DNA from: Paramacrobiotus metropolitanus
Taxonomy: Eukaryota; Tardigrada; Eutardigrada; Parachela; Macrobiotidae
Direction: 5' to 3'
NCBI RefSeq assembly: GCF_019649055.1
Contig: NW_026570427.1
Location: 1 to 64,000 of the forward strand
DNA: 64,000 nucleotides
The notes beneath the pieces were generated by a model. That model saw only the letters and a list, made by a program, of their open reading frames with translations. It had not been told where the DNA came from and searched no databases. Positions within the stretch are counted from its first letter, which is position 1, and the number at the start of each line of letters is the position of its first letter. Shown here one piece after another: positions 21,894 through 36,800 of this stretch. The position numbers and the translations under genes are program-made.

Positions 21894-24800
21894 GTACGGG
21901 GAAATTCTTTACTAGAATTTTACTGGAATTTTTACCTTTTTTTTGTATTGCTCCCCTTTTTGTTTCTATTTCTTATTTTTTTCCCGAATTTTTTTCAGTT
22001 TAATTTTTGAGGGTTGCAGTTCTTGGTTATGAGAGTGCTTACGATTTTTTTATTGATTAAAACTCTGATTGTAAATATTTTTTTTTACTTTTGTTTATTG
22101 GAATTTTGAAGTCTCAGTTCTGCTGAAATTTTAAATGATAAAAATTTTATTATGAATATCTTATATTATCAGTAGCGGTGATTGATAACAGTTCTAATAT
22201 TATTTTTTGAATAGGAAATTTGTTTATTATTTTATCGAAGAAAATTCTAATTAGGAAATATTCTGCGATTATTTCTGGCGTATGGGATTTTTTGAAATTA
22301 TTAAAATGTCGATCAGGAATTTATTCGTTCTCTTTAACCAGATTTTCGTCTGTTTTATTTTTTGAATCGGAGTTTAACCATTATTTTATCGAAGAAAATT
22401 GTAATTCGACGATTTTTTATAGCGTAATTAAAATTGTATGCATGCGGTTGGTTTGTGTATTAAAATTTCAATCAGGAATTAATTCTTTATTTTATTCTTA
22501 TTTTCCGCCAATTTCACCGGGATAATTTTTATATCACGGTGATGATTTACAAGCGCCGGATAAAATTGCGGTATAAATTTGTTATTCCATCCACCATCGA
22601 TTATTTATTTAAAAACAAATGACCGCCGGTGGTGGTGAGAGCGCGCGAGAGGTGTCAACACCGTATAAAAACTAGGCTTTTATTACGCTTTTTATGCATA
22701 CAACCGGTGTGAGTATCCCCCGCTAGCGCCGGGAATTCCTTGTCGGGAATCTAATCCGATCAGCGTCATTTGCCTATTTATCAGGCCGCGGCGTAATCAA
22801 TAATACTGAAACTACAGTCTGTGTGTCTCGCTTCCCCATATCCGCCCCGGCGCCAGGAAGCGCGCGGCTGGATTAATTGCATTTTATGAGGAGGAAAATA
22901 TCCATCCCCGTGTTGTTCCGTGCGTTGGCTGACCGGCCGCGTCGAGAGCGGTAATCAACGCGGAATTCCTGCATGATAGGCATCGCGAGGTGATGCGCGA
23001 CCGGTAAACACGACCGGGCACGTGCTGATAGTGATAGAGGGGAGGTTATGTAACGGGGGGTGCTTGTTGTCGGCCTGGCGTGAAAGTGCACGCCGTGGTG
23101 CATAATGACCTGGTGAAATATTGGTGAGATGGAGGGATTCCGTCGCGCTCGGATTGGCGTTTGACAGTCAGGGAAATTGCCCGTGAATTATTTTTAATAA
23201 GGTTTTTCTGGCTAATTTCTGATTTGTACTAGGGAAATATTGGAAAAATAATCAGGAAAAATTCGGAAGAAATAGAGAATAGCAAGCGGGTAAATTATGT
23301 CTTCATTAAGGGCTCTCTCATTAGTTTTCTTAAGTTTATTGGGGAAAAATTAGAAAAATAATGCGGAAAAAAATTGGAAGAAATAGAGAACAGCAGGCTG
23401 ATGGAATTATTTTCCCGGAAAACAATATTTTTTCCTATTAAGTTTTATTTGAGAAAGTAACGAGGAAAGAATTATTTAGAAGGTACACAGAAAACCTCGA
23501 AAATAAATAAAACAATAAAGTAAGAAAAAAACATAAAATTGAGAAAAAATTATTAGGAAATGATCTGAAAATAGAGAATTGATTAAATAGAGAAAGCATG
23601 AATTTATTATTTAGAAAAACGGAAATACATGTAATTGCAAGGAAAGAATTATCCGGAAAATACAGAATAAAGACTGGTGGATAAAATTAAGTAATAAAAC
23701 AGTAAAATCAGAAAAATCCATAAAGTTGTTAAAAATAAAAAAACTGCGCAATTAAATAAATAGGGAAAGCGTGAATTTATTATTACGAAAAACGGGAAAA
23801 ATAGCGAGGAAAGATTATTCGGAAAATACAGAATAAAAACCCGAAGATAAATAAAACAGTGAGAAAATCAGAAAAAACGGATAAAATTGTTAAAAAATAA
23901 TAGGAAAAAAATTGGATTACATAAACTGCTGGTTTGCAGTGTGCGGCAGCATCGACATCAACACGGAGGTGGACACCCTCGTGACGCTGCTCTCCCGCTG
24001 CACCGTCCTCGAAGGCTACCTGTCCATCGGTCCCCTTCGACGACGCCAGCACCTCCTGGGAGAACGTCAGCTTCCCCCTGCTCCGCGAGGTCACCGACTA
24101 CGTCCTCCTGTACCGCGTCACCGGGGTCAAATCCCTCCAGGCCTTATTCCCGAATCTCGCCGTCATTCGCGGCCGCAGCATGGCGCGCGACTACAGTCTG
24201 GTGCTGTTCGAGAACATGGATCTGGAGAATGTGGGGCTGGTGGCGCTGGTCAGTATCCAGCGGGGCGGCGCTGGTCAGTATCCAGCGGGGCGGGGTGTTC
24301 ATCTGGCGGAACGGGCAGCTGTGCCACGTGCACACGGTGGACTGGTACAAGGTGGTGTATAAGGATTTCTACGGGAAGATCTCCATCCGGGAGAATCGCG
24401 AGGCGGGACTGTGCGGGAACGTGTGTCCGGGGAATTGCGAGCGGTTCTATGATTCCGCCGGGGGGATACAAAGACCCATGTGCTGGACGGCCGGGGTGTG
24501 TCAGCAAGGTAGGGGAGCGACTTCCGGTCGCAGTGATTTATTTTTTTTTAATTATTGTGATTTTTAGGAAATTTATTTTGATGATTTATTGGCGAATTTT
24601 ATAATAATACTTCGTTTTAAGAAAATTATACAATAATACTTCGTTTTAAGAAAATTATTCAATAATACTTCATTTTAAAATAATAATAATTTTAAATAAA
24701 TAACAATAATAGTTATTGTGATTTATCGAAAATATATTGTGATTTTTAGAAAATTTATTTTGCTAATTTATTGGCGAATTTTCCAGTTAACTTTATTTTG

Positions 24801-27800
24801 AAAAATAATACAACAGTACTTCATTTAAAAGAATATAATAATAATTTTAAATAATTGCAATTATAAGTCATTTTTTTTAAAACAAATAGAGCCGCATAAC
24901 CGGAAGTGAGAAGCGCATCTGTGCGCCTCGCTTCCAGGATGCACTATTTTTTCAAATATTCCATAGAAAGAACTCGATAATAAATTTGTAAAATAAATTG
25001 TCTTTTTTTGTTAAAATGAAGAATCATTGTAATTTTGTAGGAAATTTATTTTGCTAGTTTATTGGGGAGTTTTCTTTCTGGAATGATTGAAAAAATAATG
25101 CATCATACAAGCGATGCGCATAGATGCGCTTTTTCACTTCCGGTTACGCGGCGCTACTTTAGGTGTTTTTTTCTCGCTACCATCGCGCAACATGTGTTTG
25201 TTTTTACTTCTGGTCCCACGGATGCTGTTATTTAAAAATGATTGTTAAATCGTTTATTGTGATTGACATATTTTCGTAACAGAATTTGGTAATTACGAGA
25301 ATTTTCACGGCCAGTTTTAATTGTCTTAAAATTAATTTTATTTTTTATATTTTTTTATTTATTGAGTATTTTTTAATCGATTTTTAAGCGTGGTTCCACA
25401 TTTGTAATTCTTTGTAAGAATCGGCATTCGGCATGAATAATTCGGTAAATATTCTTGTAAGGCTGCGGCATCGATCGTGTTGCTCTGCCCGCTATTTTTC
25501 TCGACGGAAGCCTTGTAATTATTTTGGGCGGAAGAACAGCGAAGCCCCTGTTGAGTAATTAACACTGTATACGATTTCCTGTTCCGCAGCGCCGCCCACC
25601 TGCAGCGGCGAGGGGGCCGGGGTGGCCGGCTGCTGTCACCGCAACTGCCTGAGCGGCTGCTACGGGCCGTCGCGCAACGAATGCCTGGTGTGCCGCTCCG
25701 TCCACCATAACGGCGCCTGCATGGACGTCTGTCCCGAGTTCACCTACAAAGTACGTACAAAAAGCCATTATCTTGCCGCCATTTTTTCCTCATTTTTTGT
25801 GTGATTTTTTTAATTTTCCCCGAATTTTTTCACGTTTTTTTTGTTGGAAAATAAATTGATAAAATAAATGCTTAATAATAGTATTACCAAATAAATTCGC
25901 ATGGTCTATTCCCTGTTTTTTCCCATCGCTTTTTATCATGGTTTTCTGATTTTTTCGATTTTTTTCATGATTTTTTCTTTGAAAAAATAAATCAGAATTA
26001 GTAATTAATATTAAGAATTAACCAGTAAATAAATTCGCATGGTCTCCGTTAGTTTTCCCCATTTTTTGCATGATTATTTCTTTGACACAATAAATTAAAA
26101 TATGTAAATAATAATAAAAATTAACCAATCAGTAAATTCGTATGTTATGTCCGCTATTTTTTCCCATTTTTTGTATGAACTTTTCTTGGAAAAAATAAAT
26201 TCAAATAAGCAGTAAATAATAATGATTAATTTATAAATATATAAATAAAATCGGGTGGTCTCTCCGCTATTTTTTTTTGCATTTTTTTGCCTGAGTTTTT
26301 TGTTGAAATAAATAAATTTCACGTGGTAGTTATCGGATCGGCGGTGTATTTCGGAGGAGCAGTGCCGAGCACACCGCGGCGGCACTTTCAAGCTGCACAG
26401 CGGATCGGCGACCGCCGTGGGTAAGCAGTGCGTCCCGTCCTGTCCCAACCGCTTCACCGATGATCCCACCGATAAGAACAAGTGCATCGGCTGCATTAAA
26501 GCCTGCCCCAAAGGTAAACAAAATCAACTGATTTTCCTACACTCATAATTTACGATTATTTTTGATTATTTTGTAAAATAAATATTTTCAGGAATATTTA
26601 AATTTTACTACGCTCATATTACGATTATTTTTGTTATTTAAGATAGATATTTTCAGGAATAATTATGTTAAAATATACGAAAAATTATGTTGAGGCTTTA
26701 ACGTTAAACGATAGCTAGATAATATTTTGAACAAAATTTTAATATGTTTTCGGTAGTTTGCACGATGAATATCAGCATCGGGACGGCATCGGAAGCGGAG
26801 CAGCTATACAAGCAGCGCTGCACGGTGATCAACGGCAGTCTGGAGATCCAGATCGGCAAAGGCGGTAGGCTCGCGTGGCTCGCTTAATTTATTTTGTACA
26901 AATGGATTTGATTCGAATTTGTACTAAATAATTTGATTTCTCACTTTGTAAACCGTGTAATAATAAATTTGATTTTCTCTTTCATTTAATTAATTTTGTA
27001 ATGACAAATTTGATTTTGGTCTTTTGTAATTTTTGTATGTAATGAGGAACTTAATTAAATTTTTTCGTTTATAAATTAAATTTAATCTGTAGTCTTTTTC
27101 TGTTTAATTTTGTAATATAAGATTTAGTTATTGAGCTGTTTAATTTTGTAAATAAGAAATTTAAATTCATTTTTATTCCGTTTAATTTGTATTAATAACT
27201 GTAGTTTTTTTCTGTTTACTTTTGTAATAAAGAATTTAATTTGATTGTTATTTCGTTTAATTTTGTGCTATTTACTGTAGTTTTTTCTGTTTAATTTGGT
27301 AATAAAGAATTTAGTTGTTGAGCTGTTTAATTTTGTTATAAGAAATATAATGTGATTTGTAATTCGATTGATTTTGTACTAATAACTATAGTTTTTTCCT
27401 GTTTAATTTTATAATAAAGAATTTATCTTTTAATCGCTTCCGTTTCATAATACTTCTGTTAATTTAGTGTTTCCTCTGTTTAATTTTGCAGAAATAAATT
27501 GAATTTTCACTCTGATTACTTCGCACACAAAAAATATATTTAATTGCATATTACATGTAATTGGCTTCGTTTGGTACAAAATTACAGACCAGATGGTGGC
27601 GGCGCTGGAGCAGGCGCTGGAGGATCTGGAGGAGGTGAAGGACTACATCCGCATCGCGCAGTCGCACGCCCTGGTCTCCCTGGGCTTCTTCAAGAGTCTG
27701 CGCGTCATCCGCGGCGAGCGCCTCTACCTCGGCAGTTATGTAAGTTCATTCTTTTACAACACGCTGTTGACATTCCGCAGACAATGCGCAATTTTGCCGT

Positions 27801-30800
27801 TACGTGCCGGGCCGGGAAATGCGTGACGGTATTGTCGCGGTTGCGTTGTTGAGTGTTTTGTTATTTCATCATCCACCGTTAACGTACGCCGGAATATTTA
27901 TGCGATTTTGCCGGTTGATCATTTTTATGCCGTTGCATAATTTTATTACCGGCGTGGGAAGCAGTTAATGTCGTAATATTACAGTCGTTCAGGTTGTAAA
28001 TTACACAACGAAAAAATATTCCCGAAATTGCTCGGTATGGTTGTTTAAATTAAATTATTAATAAATTTTCTCAAAATAAATGTTCCTTTTTATTGTTGAA
28101 ACTAAAATGATACAAAAATTGTTAATAATTAAATTAAATTAAAGAGTTATTATTAAATTAAATTAAATTTTTTATTAAATTAAATAAAAGAATAAAAATA
28201 GTTGGAAAGAAAATGTCAAAGCAAATGCTTAGAGAATTGATTAGAATAAAAATGTTGCTTCATTTAAAATTGCAAGACTTGAATTTCAAGAATTCATTTC
28301 AAGGCTTGAAGCAAGAATTTCTTGAAATAAAAGTGGTTACTTGAATTAAAATGGGAAAAAAATTGCCTAAGAATTCATTAAAGATGGTTGCCTAAATTGA
28401 AATATTAAATAATTTAATAAAAAAATGATTGTGTTATTAAAATGGTTAAAAATTGCCTAAAATTTAATGGAATTGTTGTTTAGATCAAAATGTTAAAAAA
28501 TCATTGCCTAAAATTTAATAAACATGGTTGCTAAATTAGCATGGTAAAAAATTGCTCAGTGTACAATTTTTGGGTTAAATTAAAATGATAAAAGAAATAA
28601 CTCGAATAAAAACAGCTGATTAAATGAAATAGAAATGGCCAAAAAAATTGTACAATAAAAAAATTGCTCCATTTTGGCGGGAAAAACTGGGAGACAATTT
28701 CCGGGGATAGCGATAATTATAGCGAAATTGGGATTTATTTTTTTTAAATTTCTGGACATGCTATTGGTAGGCGCTGCAAGTGATGGACAACCAGAATCTG
28801 GAGAATCTCATCGAGTTCAAGGACCGCGCCCCGCTGGAGATCACGAACAAGGCGGCCAACATGTCCTTTCACTACAATCCGCGGTTGTGCCTGTATAAAA
28901 TCGAGGATTTCCTCCTTCAAACCAAACACAGCAAATTCTATACCACCAAAGATATCAGTGAGACCTCCAACGGCGACCGCGTGGCCTGCAACATCACCAA
29001 ACTCACCATCCTATCCATCAGTACGATCACATAAATATCTGGCAATTAATACAGCAATTTTACTATTTTTTTCTTATTTTTCTCTGTAATAATTTTTTTA
29101 CCGGTTTTTTCTCCATTTAATGTCTTCGCAGTTCTGTTATTATTATATTTTATTGCAGATTATGTTTTCGTTTGTTGTGCTACATATTTCCGTTGGTTTT
29201 TTTATTTTTGTGAAATTAATTAATACCTATTTTCATTTTGACTTATTAACGTTGTTATTTATGTAATTTTTTTAATGTTTTTTCCTATGTAAGTTGTTAT
29301 TTGTGTTACTATTTGTCATTATTCCGTTCTTCTTTTATTTTTTTCTGTTATTTAATTGTTCATTATAATTTTTATTATTTAGTTTCTTATTTATATCTTT
29401 TTTTATTTATATTTGATGTAATGGTACTTATAAAATTTTTTAGTTAATAGTTTTTTACTAATTTGTTGTGTTTAATTTGTATAATTTTTTATTTTTAATT
29501 TCCTTTCTTATTGATATTTATTTTCTGTTTTTTTTTGTAATGGTACTTATAAAAATTTTTTATATTTGATAGTTTTTTAATACTTTGCTGTATTTTAAAT
29601 TGTTAGAATTTTTTATTTTTAATTTCCTATCTTATTGTTATTTATTTTCTGTTATTTGTTTGCAGTGTACCAGTGGAACAACGAAGTGGAGGTGACCTTT
29701 AGCACCTTCCGCGAGCTGGAAGCGGGCGCGGACGATTTCCGCGCGCTGCTGGGCTATATCCTGTATTATCGCGAGGCGCCGGGGAAGAACGTGAGCAAGT
29801 ACGAAGGCCGCGACGCCTGCTCCTCCGACCTGTGGAAGCGCATCGACGTCGGCCCGCACGACCTCGGCGAGCTGACCAAGTCCGCCGGCATCGACGTCAA
29901 GAAGCTCAAACCCGGTCAGCACAATGATTTTCGGCTGTACTTCATTCGTAAAACATTCTTTGACTTTTTACTGAGTATTTTTAGAAGGAATTTGATACAG
30001 GTTAATGTTAATTTGCTGTTTATGTTCCGGATAAAATTTGCGCTTTATTTTCCAGCTGAGTGTACATAGAATATAGCGAAATAAATCGCTTGGCCATGTA
30101 ATTCTTACTTTCTTCTCCTGTCAATCATTCGGATTAGTTTTTAATTCAGTATTTCAGCAAATGTTTTATTATCATATGCCTAAAAACAGGTAGTGCAGAA
30201 TTCAGATTTATGTCACGATAGAATTTCCTGTACTACGACTATAGTTTAGTCTAACATTCGAAGAATTTCTTGTGAATTTCTTTAAGATTTTTAATTTTGT
30301 ATTGAATATTTATTCTCCTTTTTTTCCAGGGCGAATTAGGGATTTTTTCCCCATGGAATTTTTTAAATAAATCGTTATCAAATGTTTTTTTTTCTTATGA
30401 TCTAATTCCGAACGGAATTTTTAAAAAAAAATCGTAATTAAATAGATTTTTTTTGTGCAGCGCGGCAGTATGCGGTGTACGTGACGACGTTTACGATCAG
30501 TACGGAGCGGAAGGGCGGCCAGACGGACATCATGTACTTCACCACCCGGCCCAAGCAGCCCAGCAAGCCCCTGGAGGTCCGCACGGAGTCCGTCGGCCCG
30601 CACGACATCAAAGTCTACTGGAAGCCGCCCAAGGAGCCCAACGGCCCGGTGACGTACTACCGCGTGCGCTGGTACAAGGCGCGCGCCCCCGCCGACCGCC
30701 TCACCGAGCGCAACTACTGCAAACAACGTAAGAAGTGACTTTAGCAGAAATAGTTTTGCAGCAAATATTTTATATACTTAAGTATATATGAAGCAAATAA

Positions 30801-33800
30801 TTCTTTCTTTATATTATTTTGCTACAAATGCTTTAGTACAGTATTACTGTTCATGGTCAGTTGGATTTAGTATTAAGAAGTACTATTACAATATTTTTCA
30901 TGGTTTATTTTCTGGAAACATTTTGGGCACAGATTTTCCTGGAATTTGTTTTTTTGGAAAATTTGTAAATTTGTAAATATTTCGTACAGTATTTCTCTTG
31001 AATTCAGTTTTTTTTTAAAAATCCGCTATAAATATTTTAGGGCATTTCAGAAATTTTCTCATTATTTATTTTGCTAGAAATATTTTGGTATCAGGTTTCG
31101 TGGTCAGTTCTGCAGTAATACCGTCACTAATGGGTATATGTTCTACACTGGTACGAGTATATTTTTAACAAATATTTCGTGAACGCTACTGATATTTTGG
31201 ATTTTTGTACAATTTATTTTCCTGGAGATTTTTATTGGGATTTTTTCCGTCTAATAGGATTAATTTTCAAGGAATATTTCCATAACATTTTCCCAACATT
31301 CCGGGTATATTTTCACAGCGATCCAGCGTCCACGCAACTACTTCGAAGAACTGACCACCACCACCACCCCCCGGCCCGACCTGTGCCCCTGCAACGCCAC
31401 CCTGGGGGGTCCCGGCGGCCCGGGCGCCGTCCAACGCCTCCCCGACGAGGAGATGATGAAGGACACCATCGACATGGAGAACTTCATCCTGGACAACGTC
31501 TTCTACAAGGGCGACTTCGGGGGGCGAGCGCGCCGCGACACCGCCGCCGCGGGGCGCTCGCGGTGGGCGCGGCAGGTCACCGGCAGTGTCCTGCCGACCA
31601 CCGGCGCCCCGCGGAACACCACCGCCCCCGCGGACGGGAATGGGACGCTGCTGGTGACGATTCCGCCGGGGCTGACGATGCCGCCGGTGACCCTCCGCAC
31701 CACCACGCCCAATCCCAAGCTGGAGGCCCGGGAGACGCAGGTGCGTGATGCGCGCGAGTGGCGCATCCGCGGGCTGCACCATTTCACCGATTATGTCATT
31801 TCGGTAAGGCGGTTCTGGCATTGTGAAGGAGTTTATGCAATTTGTGTATTTATTTTTCGTGAATTATTGTTTTCCTGTGATTTGTTGCTTATTGAATTTT
31901 TTCTGCTTTCGTTAGATCGTCATTTTGCACTCATACATTATGGTTTAATTTGCCTACTAGGAATTTTCTTAATAATGTTACGCAGAATTTGTTAACAAGT
32001 AATAGTAGTAATTGTATAATTATTTATTAATTTATTTAATAGTAATTTATAATTATGCAGAATTTGCAGTATAATTGATTTTCCTGTTTAATTAACAGTT
32101 AATTATCGGTTATGGTGTTTCGATAGTATTTAGTTCACCATTTTAATTCCAGTTGCAATTTAGCGGTATAATTTAATGAAGCGTTTGATTGGGAGTCAGA
32201 AAGCTGATTGTTTATCGTTTTACAGTTGCTTGATTGTTGCAGCTTGATTAAGCTGCTTTTTTTTTGCTATTTGATTTACAGTTGACTATTGTAGGTGTTT
32301 GCGTGTCATGAGCCGTCGTCGGAGCCGTCGGACCAGAACAACAGCTACATGTACCCGCTCTGCTCGGATGAGGCCTTCGCCAATCCCAGCCAAACCCTCG
32401 CCAAACGTGAGAATACACACCAAAACATATATTTTTGTACTCAGAATTTTTTCTTGAATTTAAAAAAAAAACATTTTCATTATTTCATAATACACATACA
32501 GTTTATAATAAATATTTATTTTTCAATAATATACATTCAATTATATCCGTAGTAAATATTATTAAAATAATATATAAATTTATATTAAATATTTTATTAC
32601 ATTTATACTGCATAATGTATTTTATTTTTTGTATGCTGCATAATATTTGTTTTGCTGGTGAATTTGTTTTGGTGAATTTGTATATTTATATGATATAATT
32701 ATTTATATTATATAAATAATTAATAATAATATAATATTATTGTAGTGTATGCCATAGCAACACTCATGATGTTGTCCTCTGTAATATTAATTGCTCAGTT
32801 GAATAGCGCGCTGAAAGTCTAAATTAATAAATCGTATTAGCGTACGCGACAATTATTTAATAATTTTTATTATTTATATTATATATTATTATTTATTTGG
32901 TATATTTATATTATATTATAGTTTATATTATTATTTATTTCTATTATTTTATTTATATTATATTTTTTGTATAATATCTTTTTTTCTGCGGAATAATGTG
33001 GCTGATATGTGGCGTTGGCCTTGTGAACAGGCGGCGCGGACGACATTCCCTCGGCGAGTGTGCGCGTGTCGCTGAACGAGGTGAACAGCAGCAGCGCCGG
33101 CGCCGGCGGCAATCCCGACGAGGTGGCCGTCGCGCGCAACGTGCACGTGTACTGGAAGGATCCCCACCAGCCCAACGGCGTCATCGTCACCGTCGAGATC
33201 GAGTACCATCTCGTCGACAAAGAGGTACCTCACCGACAACATTACTCGTCTTAGGCATTCCTTCATTCATTTTATTCACCCGAAAATTCACCGATTTTTC
33301 CTGATTTTAATACATTTAATGATTTCCGTTTGTTTTTAGCTTTTTTTTTTAGTTCACCCATTTTTAATTATTATGTATCTGATATTATTTTGATAATACT
33401 GGATTTGTGTAATTAATACTTACAGTTTAAATAAAAAATACTGATAATTCTTGAAATTTTGAAAGTAGTTTAAATTTAAAAAAAAAACAACCTATAATAG
33501 TTGGATGGTTAACTGGTTAACGAATGCTTGTGATTTTTGGCCCATGCGTATATTTGTACGGTATCGAGTGTGTCGTAGTGCAGTGGTGCAAATGATTGGA
33601 ACTCTCACAGTTAACTAGTTTGCTGCTACGTAATGCCAGTTCATTGTAGCCGAAATTTATTTTTTTTCATTTAATGTACGAAGGTGCAAAATCGTTTGAT
33701 TCCAGCCAACCTGGTTCAGATTCATTGTAGCCGAAATTTATCTTTTTTCATTTAATGTACGAAGGTGCAAAATCGTTTGATTCCAGCCAACCTGGTTCAG

Positions 33801-36800
33801 ATTCATTGTAGCCGAAATTTATCTTTTTCATTTAATGTACGAAGGTGCAAAATCGTTTGATTCCAGCCAACCTGGTTCAGATTCATTGTAGCCGAAATTT
33901 ATCTTTTTTCATTTAATGTACGAAGGTGCAAAATCGTTTGATTCCAGCCAACCTGGTTCAGATTCATTGTAGCCGAAATTTATCTTTTTTTCATTTAATG
34001 TACGAAGGTGCAAAATCGTTTGATTCCAGCCAACCTGGTTCAGATTCATTGTAGCCGAAATTTATCTTTTTCATTTAATGTACGAAGGTGCAAAATCGTT
34101 TGATTCCAGCCAACCTGGTTCAGATTCATTGTAGCCGAAATTTATTTTTTTCATTTAATGTACGAAGGTGCAAAATCGTTTGATTCCAGCCAACCTGGTT
34201 CAGATTCATTGTAGCCGAAATTTATCTTTTTCATTTAATGTACGAAGGTGCAAAATCGTTTGATTCCAGCCAACCTGGTTCAGATTCATTGTAGCCGAAA
34301 TTTATCTTTTTTCATTTAATGTACGAAGGTGCAAAATCGTTTGATTCCAGCCAACCTGGTTCAGATTCATTGTAGCCGAAATTTATCTTTTTTCATTTAA
34401 TGTACGAAGGTGCAAAATCGTTTGATTCCAGCCAACCTGGTTCAGATTCATTGTAGCCGAAATTTATCTTTTTTCATTTAATGTACGAAGGTGCAAAATC
34501 GTTTGATTCCAGCCAACCTGGTTCAGATTCATTGTAGCCGAAATTTATCTTTTTTCATTTAATGTACGAAGGTGCAAAATCGTTTGATTCCAGCCAACCT
34601 GGTTCAGATTCATTGTAGCCGAAATTTATCTTTTTTCATTTAATGTACGAAGGTGCAAAATCGTTTGATTCCAGCCAACCTGGTTCAGATTCATTGTAGC
34701 CGAAATTTATCTTTTTTCATTTAATGTACGAAGGTGCAAAATCGTTTGATTCCAGCCAACCTGGTTCAGATTCATTGTAGCCGAAATTTATCTTTTTCAT
34801 TTAATGTACGAAGGTGCAAAATCGTTTGATTCCAGCCAACCTGGTTCAGATTCATTGTAGCCGAAATTTATCTTTTTTCATTTAATGTACGAAGGTGCAA
34901 AATCGTTTGATTCCAGCCAACCTGGTTCAGATTCATTGTAGCCGAAATTTATTTTTTTTCATTTAATGTACGAAGGTGCAAAATCGTTTGATTCCAGCCA
35001 ACCTGGTTCAGATTCATTGTAGCCGAAATTTATTGTTTTTTCATTTAATGTACGAAGGTGCAAAATCGTTTGATTCCAGCCAACCTGGTTCAGATTTATT
35101 GCATAATTTATTTGAATTTATTTGTTACTTGCCGACATAGCGGCGTTGGTATTATTAGATTATTCTTATGGTTTATTTTGATAGAAACATTTTTTAATCA
35201 CAGTTTTTCACAAATCAGGGCTATGATTAATAGTAATATAAATGACTACAAATACAAATTAAGAAAAATAGGAACTTTCCATTGAACTCATTAATGGCGT
35301 GTTATTAATATTACTACTCTTATTTTGTATTTAATGGAGTATTTTCATTTCGAGTCGTTATTAATAGAAAATCTATTTAAATAAGTGAGCTTCCAAGAGA
35401 ATAATTCAGGAAATAACTTACAAACATTCGATGGAGATTCTGATGGGAAAAGAAATTAATGACGAATTGTTGTTGTTTTTTTTTCGGTGCAGAATAAATC
35501 GAAGATGGAGTGTATTCCGCGCACGCAGCGCACGGCCAGCCACGCCATCCTGGATTTCAGTCACGCGGCGGCGGGGAATTATTCCTTCCGACTGCGCGCC
35601 TCCTCCTTCGCCAGCAACGGCTCGTGGACCGAGGCGCGCTTCGTGGAGCTGGCGGCGCTGCCCAGCACGGCGGCCGGCGTCAGCATGCCCACACTCATCG
35701 GCATCGTCGTCGGCGTCATCCTCGCCGTCGTCCTCATCGCCGTCGGCGTCTTCTACGTCTGCCGCAAACGGTACCATCAACATACCGCTTGGCGGCAATA
35801 TTTTCTGGGAGTTTAGTGGGTTTTTTTGTGGAAAATATTGTACCTTGTTTTTTAGGAATATTGCAGTGAAATTTTTCTTGATTTATTTTTTGAAATTGCT
35901 TCGCGGGACATTTTTCATCAGCTGTTTTTGATAATATTTCCAGTGTTTTTTTTTTCCCCTGAAAGTTTTGAGTACAGCATGAATTTTTCAGTATTTCACT
36001 GTTGTAAAAGATTTGGACATTTGATTTGTACTTGTTTGGATTTTTAAATTTGTTTCATCATGATGATTTTCTGTATTGATTTTTTATAAATATTTCAAAC
36101 GACATTTTGCTCTGAAAATTTTAGTTTTAAGAAATTTTTACCGTGACAGTATTCTGCAGTTTCGAACAGACGTTTTGAGAAATGTTTGAAAACAGCAGTT
36201 TTGAGAAATTTTTACCGTGACAATTTTCTGATTAAAATTTTGTGGAAACTTATTTTTCGAGATTTGTCGTGCATAAATCTATCAAATAAGATTCTTTGAC
36301 GGTTTATTTTTAGAAATAATTGACTAACACTTTTTCTTGTAATGTGTTAAAGAAATATTGGACCAAAATTGTTTCCTGCTTTATTTTGTAGAACGATTCA
36401 CATTTCAGATTTTATTTTGTACTTTCTCTTCTGTCTTTAATTTTTTTTCGAGATCCTAAAATGGTGTCGGCAATGATTTATTTTGTCGAAATATTCCCGT
36501 AGGATTTTTCTTGATTTTTCCTCTGTTGCTTGTGCAGACTGCAGAAGGCGCTGCCCAGTCCGAACGTGGTGTCCATCAATCCGGATTATTACGCGTATAA
36601 GCCGGACGAGTGGGAGGTGCCCCGGGAGAACATCGAACGCGGCCGGAAGATCGGCTCGGGCACCTTCGGCGACGTGTACGAGGGCATCGCCAAGAACATC
36701 ATCGCCGGCGTCGAGCGCCTCCTCGTCGCCATCAAGGTACCGCCGCAGATTGCTTTCGTAATAAATTAAAACCAATATAAAATAACTACTTTCAGTAATT

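Noticed and set aside
31179-31821. Long alternative frames over InR exon 10 on both strands
   Set aside because: GC-rich exon shadows; only the chosen frame joins its neighbours in phase and shows the receptor insert region.
33641-35097. CRISPR-like regular array
   Set aside because: Units are contiguous without unique spacers, inside an animal gene intron; it is a minisatellite. The 107-bp array was rejected for the same reason.
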